This document shows, piece by piece, positions 25,311-35,276 of a stretch of 64,000 nt of DNA. The DNA comes from Siphonodentalium dalli (taxonomy: Eukaryota; Mollusca; Scaphopoda; Gadilida; Siphonodentaliidae). Location of the stretch: NCBI GenBank assembly GCA_032622095.1, contig CP136062.1:145208089-145272088 (forward strand), given 5' to 3'. Position numbers and translations under genes: made by a program. The notes under the pieces were generated by a model. It saw only the letters and a list, made by a program, of their open reading frames with translations. It was not told where the DNA came from and did no database searches. The stretch's first letter is position 1. Each line of letters begins with the position of its first letter.

Positions 25311-28179
25311 GGCACCCTGTTCTCCAGAAAACCCGCATATTATCTGCTTATAATAGAATAATTTAGGCAGATAATATGCTTAGAATTTCTTATTTTGAGT
25401 CGATAATGTGCTGAAAATTAGCAATTTAGTCACATTATTGACTCATACTGCAGCGATTCTATAGAAGTTATGTGTGGACAATGACACAAACAAGCATACT
25501 CACGACTGTTCAGGTGCACGCTCTTTAACATGTATTTTCACTGTGGTCCGCGCCATAAAACGAAATAACGGATATGATCCATTATCTGCTTATTTGACAA
25601 TCAAATAATCACATTATGTACCTATTTCATATTATAGATCGATTGTGTGCGTATTTGCGCGAGAATATGTTGCAATTAGCGGCGTCCCTGTAAGACAGGG
25701 GTATGTAGTTTATATATAAATAATTACGTAGTAAATAGATAAATTCGTCAGAATTAAATGTAAATAACTGTAATTATACCAGTAAGTTTAAATATAATGC
25801 TCATAAAGCATTACATACGTGGTTGCATTAAAGAACATACGGTTCATTGTTACAGAAAAGACTATAGATGGTTTAAAAGTATATCAGTGTTGTGAATCGC
25901 TGGTGTCTTCTGAAGTCGATATAATCTATACACAGACTATAATTAATCAGTCCCATTATGCACCGTCGTAGCATCCTACTCGAATAAGGTACAGGAATCA
26001 CTTAACTAATGGTTTCACACAGCCGACAGTGTTAACGTTTCACCAAATTTACTGAATTTAAGCCTGCAGGACACTCCAGTGATGTTTACCCAGCTAGATT
26101 GACACATGCAAGAAAAATCAAAGGTCATGAGTTTACTTTTTTAAATAAATCCCCAAGTGTACGATAGGGCTATCCCACAGCCAAATTTTATCTGGAAAAA
26201 CCCAGAACTACAGCAGCTGGTTAAATAAATTTCCCAGTCACAAACATCCTTTCCCCCATTAGATCACCAGTTTAAATTATTTAGATATGATGTACAAATC
26301 AAATAAATAAGATTTCATCCTTTAGTAACGTGCCTCATCAATCAGTTGAAGGTAATTCTTCAGTTACCTTCACCTCTATCATTCCACAGTGCACTCGCTC
26401 CCCGACTGTGGAACACATTTAGCTCCCAGATTCCTATATATATATATATGTGTAGTACACAGCGTTTCTTATAGCATTTTATCTAAATATAGACCGTACT
26501 GAAACCAAACATGAGTAATACCGGGCAGTATTGGCTTTATTTTTTCAATATGAGGCCTCCTGAAAATTACTATTCAATAGTCCAAATAAAGCCAAAAAAA
26601 TAAGATTTTTTTTCAATTTGACTATATAGCTGATGTATCTCGTACAAACTGAAATATGCGGAATTCCCTTATACACCATAATATTACTAAATTAAATGTT
26701 AATCTACATTTTGAGAGGGATATCTTTTCCAGTTTTAACCCTTTTCATGCAGAATTTGGCAATTTATAATAAAAATTTACCTAAATTAAAGGTACGGTTG
26801 GCCTTGGCGGTGGGTATCCTGTGAAAATATTTCCACCCGTCAAAAACCGCCACAAACAGACAGAACAACAAAATGTAGACAGACATTGTCCGTATACAAA
26901 TAAGAAATATCGCATAAACAGTATGTTATTGTCATATTTTTGACCATTGTTATGTAAACAAAGGCATAAAAAGTTACTTTTCTTGTGTTTGTTTATATTA
27001 TGATGGTAAACATAAAGAGCGTTCTTTGTGGGTGAATTCCTGATATGGAACGAATAAAGAGCGTTTATGCCATTTGTGTGTGATTAGCCAGCAGCATTGT
27101 GTTGTCTTCTGTAACACAATCAGGCTCTTGCTTAGGTAATATATAGTAAATCTGTATGATAACATGCTGTTTACCCGATGGTCATGGTATATATGAACGA
27201 AACTGTATGCGTTTTAATGTTTTTCTGTTTACGGTGATTGGAACAAATATGAATATTTTCGACAACTAAGGCCTCACGTGCCTTTAACAGAAAATGACAA
27301 TTAAAAACACTTTAATAGCAATATGAAGCAACCATAAGTCAATGGAAATATCTAAACATAATGATACAACATAAGACAAAGCCTCAGGTATGGAATGATA
27401 TCAGATGGCAGGGCATACTTTCTGTTTAACACATTTAGCTCTTACCAATCAAAATGCTTTACGACATTGAGTGCCCTGAACTAGGCAAATAAATATTTAC
27501 GTTTTGTTTATCAATAGGACCAGAAATAATACAGCACGTGTGATTTTCCAGATTTGTTGATAAGTAGAATATTTACGTGTTGTTTGTCAACAGTCAGAAA
27601 TACTACAGCACGTAAGAATTTACACATTGTTGATAAAGAACAACATCCGTAGTAACTTAATTTCGATTAGATTAATAATATTCTAGTTATTAATATTAAA
27701 CTAACAACTAATAAATCAATCAATATGTATTAGAATAGACTACTAATCGTTACTGTCAGTAAGTATGGGCCACCGATACTTTAATGCATTGCGACTTGAA
27801 GTAGTATGGCATAACATAAGGCAACTTTGGTGATACACACTACGAATGTAATTCTGTATATATATATCTCATTGATTGAGTGTCAATTTGTCCCACATGA
27901 CATCCATGAACTCCATAGCAAACACCCAGGGTGGCCGACCAGTCATGTCAAATTGTCAATGGCTGAATAGCTGATCGATCACACTAAAAAACTACTGATA
28001 TAATTCATGGACCTACCATCGGTTCGCATTATTAGTTCCTTAAACATGAAAACACTAGGTCTATTACTGAATTATTTGACCAAATATTGTAGCCGCTTAT
28101 CTGATAAGACAGGGTATCTACAAATATAGCGATATACAGTGGCCAGTTTCAATGGGGAGCTTATGATTCTGAATCTCAA

Positions 28180-28929
28180 CATAGATATATAATTTGCATA
28201 GTCTAAGCTAAGGAGATATTTGTCCATACTATCCACATATACATTCTGGTAGTTACACCAAATATGGGATAAGCCATGTTAATTCAATGACTTGAATTCC
28301 TTGTAACCACAGGTATGTTTGCATGTGCATATTAGAGTGCACATACATGTATTCACATAATATACGATGAGTTGATAGATATATAAATAGGGAATCTGCC
28401 TGTCTCGCCACATATCATGGCATCGCAAGCGTTATTCCTTAATTTTAGTATGATTTTCAAGAATTTCATATATAATTGGGCAATCATCTCTGTATTGGTG
28501 TGGCCTCACACCTCACACCCATATGGAATTATGGGGAGAATTAACTTATCAAACTGTCAATCAAGAGTTAACATAATCTCACTAGTACGACGGATAGCAG
28601 AAAACATGGCCTTATTTGCTTGGGATATTAGCTGTTTTTTCGCTTTGAAGGATGTACCTGTCCTAGAGAATAAAACCCCAATATATTTGAATTCATCAAC
28701 AGTTTCAATTATTTTGCCACTGACAATATGAACTTGTTTTTTTCAACGTCTTCCTCTTCCAAAAGGTACAATTCTGCTTTTCTCTACATTAATCTTTAAC
28801 TCCCAAAGAGAACAATAATCAGATAACGCGTTCAATGCTAACTCTAGTTAATTTGAAAATTCAGCTAAAATAATTGTATCATCCGCATAAAGTAATATAA
28901 TAAGTTTGATGAAAATGGTTAAATCCATA
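28180..28929 (-). pseudogene. LINE reverse transcriptase, 3' half, cut by the Polinton
   Basis: The minus strand encodes the end of a non-LTR retrotransposon reverse transcriptase. Next to the Polinton edge it shows the catalytic motif LLYADDTIILAEF. Further on it reads DEFKYIGVLFSRTGTSFKAK, QANKAMFSAIRRT, PYGCEV and DAMICGETGRFPIYISTHRI, a common C-terminal signature of these LINEs. Stops and frame changes are present. The 5' continuation lies on the other side of the Polinton, at 45257-46620. The left boundary is approximate. Confidence 0.8.
28924..28929. repeat. Left target-site duplication TCCATA of the Polinton
   Basis: TCCATA directly precedes the element's first bases AGAAG and is repeated at 45251-45256 after the last bases CTTCT. 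Confidence 0.93.
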
Positions 28930-30032
28930 AGAAGAATAGCTGCCTCGTTGGATCCACTTCTAAAAATAGAATCTTTGGGGTCTAAAATTGGTTGTACTAA
29001 AATATTCCCAAAATATCAAAACCCAAAAAAAAATTCAAAACTTCAAAAATTTATTTTTTCCAAAAAATTCCAAAATCCCAAAACTTCCAAAAAATTTTAA
29101 AACCCCAAAATTTCAAAAGAAAAAATTTCAAAACCCCCCCAAAATTATTTCTCTAAAAAAAAAAGTTTAAATAAAAAATTTATAACGAGTTTTCGGTTTC
29201 TGATAATCTCGATGTTAAAAAATGTCGAATGTTAAATTATTTGCGTGTAATATCTTTCGTTATTTTTTTTGTTCAAATATTTTTCATGAAATTATTAATC
29301 GATGTTTAGAAATAGCTTTATTGGACATTGTGACCATCGATATGAATGCATACATTCCAGTGTTTATCGGACGCAGTTCATATAATTGTCATACCTGAAA
29401 ATAGACACCATTACTTTTACATAAATAATAAAGAGCGTTTATTCTTTACACTCTCTCTATCCCAGATGAAGTTATTGAGTATATGACAGGTGTGTATTAT
29501 CGTGAATTATTGGAAGTATTGAGATGTACTATCTTGAATCACGAGTGGACGAAAAGGGTAATGTGAAATTACAACCCTCCAGAATGAATTGTCATATTCG
29601 ATGGAACATATTATGTACACGTAATCACACACGCGACATTGGTGGTAACAATGTGTCTTTCACACCTTTGCTTTACCAAATGAATTCTATTATTTCCCCG
29701 GTCACAGTTATATGCTGTTCAGAAAACATATCGATTTAATGTCTGAACAAACGGGTTAGTATCAATTAAGGTTGATAAACTGTGTCATTCACACGATAAT
29801 TAGTTATCCAAAACATGCATACGACCAGGTCACTCAATAATAGAAATTGATTCGGTGTCATTGTTATAACAACATTACGTAATAACCACTTATCACTCCA
29901 TTCACACTTACGATCATATACCGAAAACTCCAGTTAGCACCGATGATGTAACATTATATCACTGCTATTGTATCAGTTGATAGGTTCAGACATGTTCGAT
30001 GTTTAGAAAATAGATAATGTGCAGGTGTTCAC
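28930..30032 (+). repeat. Left terminal inverted repeat of the Polinton
   Basis: It is the reverse complement of 44131-45250. Its outer part (about 28998-29165) is an imperfect repeat of C-run/A-run blocks such as CCCCAAAATTTC. It contains one AAAGAGCGTT motif (29430-29439). A 71-codon frame (29524-29739) exists in both repeats. Confidence 0.94.
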
Positions 30033-30236
30033 TTGACAAGAGATTTTGTACCCTCAATCACAGAGCAACGTGATAATACCAGCCCACACCCAACCCCCAA
30101 CATCCACCAAACACCTTCACATCACTTACCAAAACCAATGATGTTATAAGAACTGTAGGTTTTTATAATATTATAGCTTGCAGTGTCATCCTGGTAATTC
30201 ATTTACAACAGCCATAACAAATGTTTACTTATGATG

Positions 30237-30244
30237 TATATAAG
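30237..30244 (+). promoter_or_regulatory. TATA-like box upstream of the packaging ATPase
   Basis: TATATAAG lies 44 nt before the ATG at 30289 and is the best TATA match near the start of the rightward gene cluster. It is of interest because the element itself encodes a TBP-like protein. Function is inferred. Confidence 0.4.
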
Positions 30245-30288
30245 AACTGTATAGCTACTAATAAATAGGACACAGTGAACACAAAAAA

Positions 30289-30954
30289 ATGGGTCCAATT
30301 AACCATAGCTCCATACCATTTGAACCTTGTTCTAGTATTTGCATCACCAGACCAACTGGTTCTGGTAAGACGAGATGGGTCTACAGATTCCTGCAAAATC
30401 TTAATGGAATGTATTCTAGAGATCCACCTAAGAAAATAATGTACTGTTACGGTATTTATCAAAATTTCTATGATGAAATTGAATCATCAATCGAAAATTT
30501 GGTCATGCATCAAGGATTACCTACCCAAACAGAAATCGAAGAATTTGCTGACGGTAAACATAATATGTTAATATTAGACGACTTGATGCATCGCATTATT
30601 GACCAAAAAGAGATTGAAACACTATTTACGCAGCAAACTCATCATCGCTGTCTTTCGGTGCTGTTTATTTCACAAAATTTATACGCACAAGGCAAGGCTG
30701 CGAGAACTATAGCCTTAAACACAGGATATCTAATTTTATTCAAAAATTTGAGGGATGGATCACAAATTTCCACATTGGGTAGACAATTGTATCCCGGTAA
30801 ATCTAAAGTACTCATTGATGCATACAAGGATTGTATGAAGAAACCATTTGCGTATCTTATAATAGATATGTCCCCTCACACTGAGGATAAATACAGGCTA
30901 CGAACAGACGTGTTTCCCAACCAAGACCCTATAATTTACGTACCTACTACGTAA
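30289..30954 (+). CDS. DNA-packaging ATPase (HerA/FtsK, A32-like)
   Basis: The 221-residue protein has a Walker A motif at residues 21-28 (RPTGSGKT) and a Walker B at about 93-98 (MLILDD). It also has the family pattern LFISQNLY...GYLILFKNLRD...LGRQLYPG in the second half. In Polintons and related viruses this ATPase is thought to drive genome packaging into capsids. Its length is typical for the family. The start ATG follows an A-run (ACAAAAAAATG). The gene is first in the rightward cluster; the next frame begins within about 60 nt. Confidence 0.93.
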   Translation: MGPINHSSIPFEPCSSICITRPTGSGKTRWVYRFLQNLNGMYSRDPPKKIMYCYGIYQNFYDEIESSIENLVMHQGLPTQTEIEEFADGKHNMLILDDLMHRIIDQKEIETLFTQQTHHRCLSVLFISQNLYAQGKAARTIALNTGYLILFKNLRDGSQISTLGRQLYPGKSKVLIDAYKDCMKKPFAYLIIDMSPHTEDKYRLRTDVFPNQDPIIYVPTT

Positions 30955-31318
30955 TAAGAAGGGGACAGTATCGGAGCTGAGTCGCGACGATAAAATTAGT
31001 CGATTATTACGTAATGAGTTGAATTTTGTCAGACTATTGACATCAACCCAATCAAGATCTCAACGAAACGCATTATTGACATCGATAACTAATAATCAGT
31101 TGAAAGTTCTGGTTGAAATTACGATCAATTTACTACATGAAATTTTAACAGTTACAGTTCAACAAAAAGCTAAATTACGACGATATAAATCATTTTATAT
31201 ATTCTTGGGTGATAAATCTGTGAGCTTGTTGAGGAAAAGAAAAAGTGTGAATAATCACTCAACCGCCATTGCTTTGATGTTGAACATCGTTGAACCTAAA
31301 TTGAAACAGTTTTTGTGA
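30955..31318 (+). CDS. Small conserved-looking Polinton protein, no in-frame ATG
   Basis: The frame encodes roughly 110 residues with the pattern LSRDDKISRLLRNE...FVRLLT...LLTSITNNQLKVLVEI...LLHEIL...KRKS. It resembles a short Leu-rich protein commonly encoded next to the ATPase in animal Polintons, whose function I cannot name. It is open from just after the ATPase stop, but the only in-frame Met is near the C-terminus. It therefore either starts at a non-AUG codon (GTA, CTG and TTG are present), is joined by splicing or frameshift, or has lost its start. It ends at a TGA that overlaps the next ATG (TGATG). Confidence 0.6.
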
Positions 31319-31686
31319 TGGAGTCTGTGAAGAAAACTGTTTTGACCCCGTATGAAAGATATATGAGGTACACTGAAAAAAGTGAACACAAAAAAGTTTC
31401 ATCGGAGTCTAACATTGAACACAGCGACATCTCGGCAAACAATAGTAGCCATTCCGATGAAATGGATAAAGAAATGGACCCGATGAATAATCAGATTGTT
31501 AATACAGTTCAAACGACTGAACCTCAGGATGCAATCCAAAAATCAGAAGTTAACACATCGAAAAAGACACATACTAAGCAAAGAAAAAAGAAAATAAGAG
31601 GGGTTAAGCGTGAAATATCTAGACCTCCGGGTATAATCGCCGGTAAGCTGACCAAGATAAAGAACAAACGTTGGATATCACTGTGA
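31318..31686 (+). CDS. Basic Polinton protein of unknown function
   Basis: The 122-residue product begins MESVKKTVLTPYERYMRY. It has an acidic, Ser/Asn-rich middle and a strongly basic tail (TKQRKKKIRG...RPPGIIAGKLTKIKNKRW). Similar small proteins with a YERY-type start and a basic C-terminus lie before the integrase in other Polintons; their role is not established to my knowledge. The basic tail suggests nucleic-acid binding. The start overlaps the previous stop by one base, and the stop is 5 nt before the integrase ATG. Confidence 0.6.
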   Translation: MESVKKTVLTPYERYMRYTEKSEHKKVSSESNIEHSDISANNSSHSDEMDKEMDPMNNQIVNTVQTTEPQDAIQKSEVNTSKKTHTKQRKKKIRGVKREISRPPGIIAGKLTKIKNKRWISL

Positions 31687-31691
31687 ACAAT

Positions 31692-32804
31692 ATGGCCGAT
31701 TGGAAAGATTATTTGAGTTCAATTTATTTTAATCCGGGTCACCCCGCATCGTACTCAGGAGCTACAAAGTTGCATCAGACTGTAAAATCTGAAAATAAGC
31801 ACAACATTTCCAAGCGCGAGATTGTGGCGTGGCTACAAAATCATGAAAGTTATTCCCTGACAAAAAGTGTTAGACGAAAATTCCCGAGGTCTCGTGTTAT
31901 TGTAAACGCTTCTGACAGTCAATGGGATGGAGACCTCATGGATATGAATGATGTTTCCAAAGACAACGACAATTACACCTACGTGTTAGTAATGATTGAC
32001 ATTTTTTCTAGGACGTTATGGTGTGAAGCTATAAAGAGGAAAACTGCAATTAATGTGATCAATGCTATGAAACATATATTTGAAGGTGGAAGAACCCCTC
32101 GCATCCTCCGAACGGATCGCGGTTCGGAATTCACAAACAAACGGGTCAAAAGTTACCTTAAGGGTCTTCATATATCTCAAATTTTTACGCAAAACGAAAT
32201 GAAAGCCAATTATTCGGAACGGGTCATAAAAACTATAAAGCAGAAGATTTCACGTTATATGATAAAGCATAATAATGCTAGATATATCGACATTCTACAA
32301 GATATTGTGAAAAGTTATAACCATACAATACATCGTTCTTTAGGCACCACCCCTAACTCCATAACTGTTGAGAATGAAGATGAGTCTCGTCTCGATCAGT
32401 GGTTAATAAGACAGAAGGGAGGTGTTAAAAGTAAATTGAAGAAAAAGTTCAAATACAATGTAAATGATATCGTTAGAATATCACACACCAAAGCAGTTTT
32501 TGACCGAGAATATTCTCAGAAATGGACTGGAGAGTTGTTCAAAGTGACTAAGAGGTTTTACAGGCAGAACATACCCTTGTATACATTGACAGATTTCTTG
32601 GATGCAAACATTGAGGGTGCTTTCTACGAGTCAGAACTTCAAAGGGTGCGCGTTGATGACGAAACAGTTTACAGAATAGATAAAATTGTCAAAAAGAGGA
32701 AACGAAAGGGTCAAACTGAAGTCCTGGTGCACTGGCATTCATGGCCTGACAAATTTAATTCATGGATTTTAGAGTCTGATGTCGACAGATATCAAAATGA
32801 ATAA
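31692..32804 (+). CDS. Retroviral-type integrase with C-terminal chromodomain
   Basis: The 370-residue protein has the rve integrase core: first acidic residue in QWDGDLMDM (about D81), second in LRTDRGSEF (D142), and the Glu in NYSERVIKT (E176). A chromodomain follows at about 327-365 (YRIDKIVKKRKRKGQTEVLV, then WPDKFNSWI). It would catalyse insertion of the element; chromodomains in such integrases can direct insertion to marked chromatin. I chose the ATG at 31692 because it follows the stop of the preceding gene and gives the expected N-terminus. The frame is intact. Confidence 0.95.
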   Translation: MADWKDYLSSIYFNPGHPASYSGATKLHQTVKSENKHNISKREIVAWLQNHESYSLTKSVRRKFPRSRVIVNASDSQWDGDLMDMNDVSKDNDNYTYVLVMIDIFSRTLWCEAIKRKTAINVINAMKHIFEGGRTPRILRTDRGSEFTNKRVKSYLKGLHISQIFTQNEMKANYSERVIKTIKQKISRYMIKHNNARYIDILQDIVKSYNHTIHRSLGTTPNSITVENEDESRLDQWLIRQKGGVKSKLKKKFKYNVNDIVRISHTKAVFDREYSQKWTGELFKVTKRFYRQNIPLYTLTDFLDANIEGAFYESELQRVRVDDETVYRIDKIVKKRKRKGQTEVLVHWHSWPDKFNSWILESDVDRYQNE

Positions 32805-32836
32805 GAGTAAGCTATCCGCGGGAAATCATTACAATC

Positions 32837-33277
32837 ATGAATAATAGAACAGATACCTTGACGAATATGTTTCAAACAGAACGCGGTCGTCTACATATGA
32901 ATCTCCTTAAATGGATAGGAATTACTCTTATGGTAATAACTCTGTCACTACCCGTTATATTAGTTCCAAAGAAGATACCACGTCAGACGGTGGACTATGA
33001 ATTACGTCATACGAATGAGTCACGCCCCTATGATTACGAACAACACCCCTGTGGGTTCGTGAAAAAGTGGACAATACGATCAAACATTACTATTACATTA
33101 TGTAATAATCAAGGGCGCATTTATACACGCATTAGGCGAGTTGTGAATAACACTCCCGCGATTATAAGTATTCCGTATAACCAGTGGTCTGCCTTCAAGT
33201 ATATATTCAGTGATGTTGATAAAACTATAAGAGAAGAGATGAACATTGATTCTCTTTTGAAACAAAATAGAAACTAG
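32837..33277 (+). CDS. Membrane-anchored PC4-like ssDNA-binding protein
   Basis: The 146-residue protein has one hydrophobic segment at about 26-43 (WIGITLMVITLSLPVILV). The region 75-134 follows the PC4 coactivator pattern: a beta-rich stretch, YTRIRRV, then IISIPYNQWSAFKYIFSDVD, which corresponds to the G-I-S-L...QW..L..I..ID signature. The same pattern occurs twice in the protein at 36603-37214. PC4 folds bind single-stranded DNA. A membrane-tethered version next to the capsid genes could act in packaging or virion assembly; that is inference. An alternative start is Met21. Confidence 0.6.
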   Translation: MNNRTDTLTNMFQTERGRLHMNLLKWIGITLMVITLSLPVILVPKKIPRQTVDYELRHTNESRPYDYEQHPCGFVKKWTIRSNITITLCNNQGRIYTRIRRVVNNTPAIISIPYNQWSAFKYIFSDVDKTIREEMNIDSLLKQNRN

Positions 33278-33281
33278 TCAT

Positions 33282-33719
33282 ATGGATAATTATTATCTGT
33301 ACCTGACTAGCGACGATTCCATAGATAAATATCCAGATAATCGTCCTCTCGACTTCACAATAGAGTTACCTGGTGTATTAATATTGGAAGGAGCGTGGTT
33401 ATGTTGTTTGAAAGACATAAACATAACTGACCATATAGACACGGATTTATTATATATTTGTTCGGACATATGTGGAGAATCAATAGCCTGCGACACATCA
33501 TCCCCCATCCTCCGGGTTATAAAGAGAGACACACGTGATACGGGTCATTGGCGGAGTTTTGAGGACTCATTCTACATAAACGTAAGACAGGATAAACTTC
33601 AGCGTCTCAGGATTTTTATAAGAGGCGATAAACTTTCTAAAATAAATGCAGAAAAAAGAGTGACCTGTACACTACATCTGAAGAAACATGTCGATCACGT
33701 ATATTCCAACCGATATTGA
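33282..33719 (+). CDS. Putative minor capsid (penton-like) protein
   Basis: The 145-residue product starts YYLYLTSDDSIDKYPDNRP, continues with DFTIELPG, and has a central YICSDICGES and a C-terminal VTCTLHLKK. This resembles the family of short beta-rich Polinton proteins taken to be the single jelly-roll penton. The position just before the major capsid gene agrees. The stop lies inside the next gene, a 32-nt overlap. The jelly-roll fold is not provable by eye. Confidence 0.65.
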   Translation: MDNYYLYLTSDDSIDKYPDNRPLDFTIELPGVLILEGAWLCCLKDINITDHIDTDLLYICSDICGESIACDTSSPILRVIKRDTRDTGHWRSFEDSFYINVRQDKLQRLRIFIRGDKLSKINAEKRVTCTLHLKKHVDHVYSNRY

Positions 33720-34017
33720 AAAGTGGAGAAAATATTTCAGGGACATGATTAATGGGAAGTTAACGCCAGATAATGAGGGTCGCTACTTTATTGACAAAAC
33801 TCAAAATAGCGATAGTGAAGAAGAAGACGTTCTAAAACCGCATATTAACGTAGTGACACCCATAGCGCAAGCGATTGAAATGGCCAAAGCCGAAGTTGCA
33901 GAAAATAAGTTGACACAAGCACGTAAGGCGTCAAAAAAAAACAATAAGAGGGTGTTACCTAACGATTTGGCTCATAACCCTAAGAAAGTGAAAACCACCT
34001 TTTTCGATAAACCATGA
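33688..34017 (+). CDS. Small basic/acidic protein upstream of the major capsid
   Basis: The 109-residue product has an acidic patch (NSDSEEEDV) and the conserved-looking stretch VVTPIAQAIEMAKAEVAENK, followed by a Lys-rich tail. Proteins with a VTP.AQ..E.AK motif sit between the penton and major capsid genes in other Polintons. A scaffold, cement or core role is possible but unproven. It overlaps the previous gene by 32 nt, and its stop overlaps the major capsid start (ATGA). Confidence 0.65.
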   Translation: MSITYIPTDIEKWRKYFRDMINGKLTPDNEGRYFIDKTQNSDSEEEDVLKPHINVVTPIAQAIEMAKAEVAENKLTQARKASKKNNKRVLPNDLAHNPKKVKTTFFDKP

Positions 34018-35276
34018 ATGAATACAGAGAGTACCATACCTCTAAATTGGCATTATTTGAATCGCCCGCGGTTGACAGCGGAATACAAGCGACAGAATGG
34101 ATAAACTACAGACCCGTGAATCAGCTGACAGACACTGCAGCTTTAGAGTTCAATATTCCCGCCATGGCCACAACCTACATGGACCTCAAACGGACATTGC
34201 TACTTCTCAAACTCAAAATAACCAAGCAAGATGGTTCGGCTCTAACCGTTAATGACGATGTGGGTCTGATAAATGCACCCCTACATTCAATATTTTCGCA
34301 GGTCGATTTGAATATACAGCAAGTTCCCGTGAGTCAAGTCGGGCCGAATTATCCATACAAAGCATATTTCGATGTACTCTTAGAAACTGAACGTAAGGAA
34401 CAGCTACATGGACAAGCGTTCGAAAAGGACACGGCAGGTGGTATGGACCTGGCAGATTCGAAAAGCGGGAACTCTGGCCTGTATTACAGGTCCAAAACAA
34501 CCCGTACTAGTCAAATAATGGATATTATGGGATCAATTCAGCTTGACTTCTTCCAACAGGACAAATTACTACTAAATGGTCTCCCGCTCACGTTAAAATT
34601 CTGGCAGACGAGAGATGTTTTTAGACTGATGTATGCGGGAACCACTGAGACATACAAGTTGAAAATACAGGAAGCTAATTTGAGACTAGCCACTGTGAAA
34701 GTTAACCCCGGTGTATTACTCAGTCATACTGAGTCACTCAAGAAAAAGAACGCGTGTTATCCTTTTTCAAAATCTATCATAAAGACGTATACAGTGTCAA
34801 AAGGTGCATTCAGTTTGGGAGAAGATAATCTATTTCAAGGAAACGTACCCAGTAGCTGTATTATTGGCTTAGTATCATCAAAGGCTGAAAGCGGTTCACG
34901 CGATAAGAACCCGTTCAACTTTGCGACTTTTGGATGCAACTTCGTCGGATTTTACGTCAACGGACAGTCTATGCCCGCCCAAGCACTCCAACCGAACTTT
35001 ACCAGTAAGGAATATGTAGAAGCTTACAATACGATAATAAAAGATGCGAAACGAAAAGCCGTTCATATTACTTATGAGGATTATGCGAAAGGTTATTGCA
35101 TATATCGGATAAACCCGCAAGGAATTAATCACGATCGAGTCATACCGCACAAAGGTCACACACGCCTCGAGATTAAATTCTCATCGGCTTTGAAAGACAA
35201 TTGTACTGTAATTGTTTACGCAAAATTTCCTGCCGCTCTCAAAGTTGATGAGAGTCGTAAAGTTTGCATTGAATAA
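34014..35276 (+). CDS. Major capsid protein (double jelly-roll type)
   Basis: The 420-residue protein matches Polinton major capsid proteins in length and layout. The N-terminal half has FNIPAMATTYMDLKRTLLLL and the segment from SIFSQVDLNIQQ to YKAYFDVLLE. The middle has GSIQLDFFQQDKLLLNGLPL and VFRLMYAG. The C-terminal half has GFYVNGQSMPAQALQPNFT and a final KGHTRLEIKFS...NCTVIVYAKFP strand set. In related viruses trimers form the icosahedral shell. The frame is intact. It starts on an ATGA overlap with the preceding gene and ends on a TAATG overlap with the protease. Confidence 0.9.
   Translation: MNEYREYHTSKLALFESPAVDSGIQATEWINYRPVNQLTDTAALEFNIPAMATTYMDLKRTLLLLKLKITKQDGSALTVNDDVGLINAPLHSIFSQVDLNIQQVPVSQVGPNYPYKAYFDVLLETERKEQLHGQAFEKDTAGGMDLADSKSGNSGLYYRSKTTRTSQIMDIMGSIQLDFFQQDKLLLNGLPLTLKFWQTRDVFRLMYAGTTETYKLKIQEANLRLATVKVNPGVLLSHTESLKKKNACYPFSKSIIKTYTVSKGAFSLGEDNLFQGNVPSSCIIGLVSSKAESGSRDKNPFNFATFGCNFVGFYVNGQSMPAQALQPNFTSKEYVEAYNTIIKDAKRKAVHITYEDYAKGYCIYRINPQGINHDRVIPHKGHTRLEIKFSSALKDNCTVIVYAKFPAALKVDESRKVCIE

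Larger units (their letters stand above)
21244..28179. other. Lectin intron 2, left part, mostly unannotated
   Basis: This AT-rich stretch lies between exon 3 and the split LINE. It contains a hairpin element (23279-23453), a LINE-type tail (about 25218-25310), a small hairpin (25335-25385: GCATATTATCTGC and its complement), an approximate 75-bp duplication (27493-27645), two copies of AAAGAGCGTT (27014 and 27056) and one unassigned open stretch (22881-23231). I recognise no other gene. Confidence 0.5.

Noticed and set aside
29524-29739. A 71-codon frame conserved in both Polinton inverted repeats (also 44441-44656)
   Set aside because: Identity follows from the inverted repeats; the first 15 codons differ by clustered substitutions that change residues, and there is no recognisable domain.
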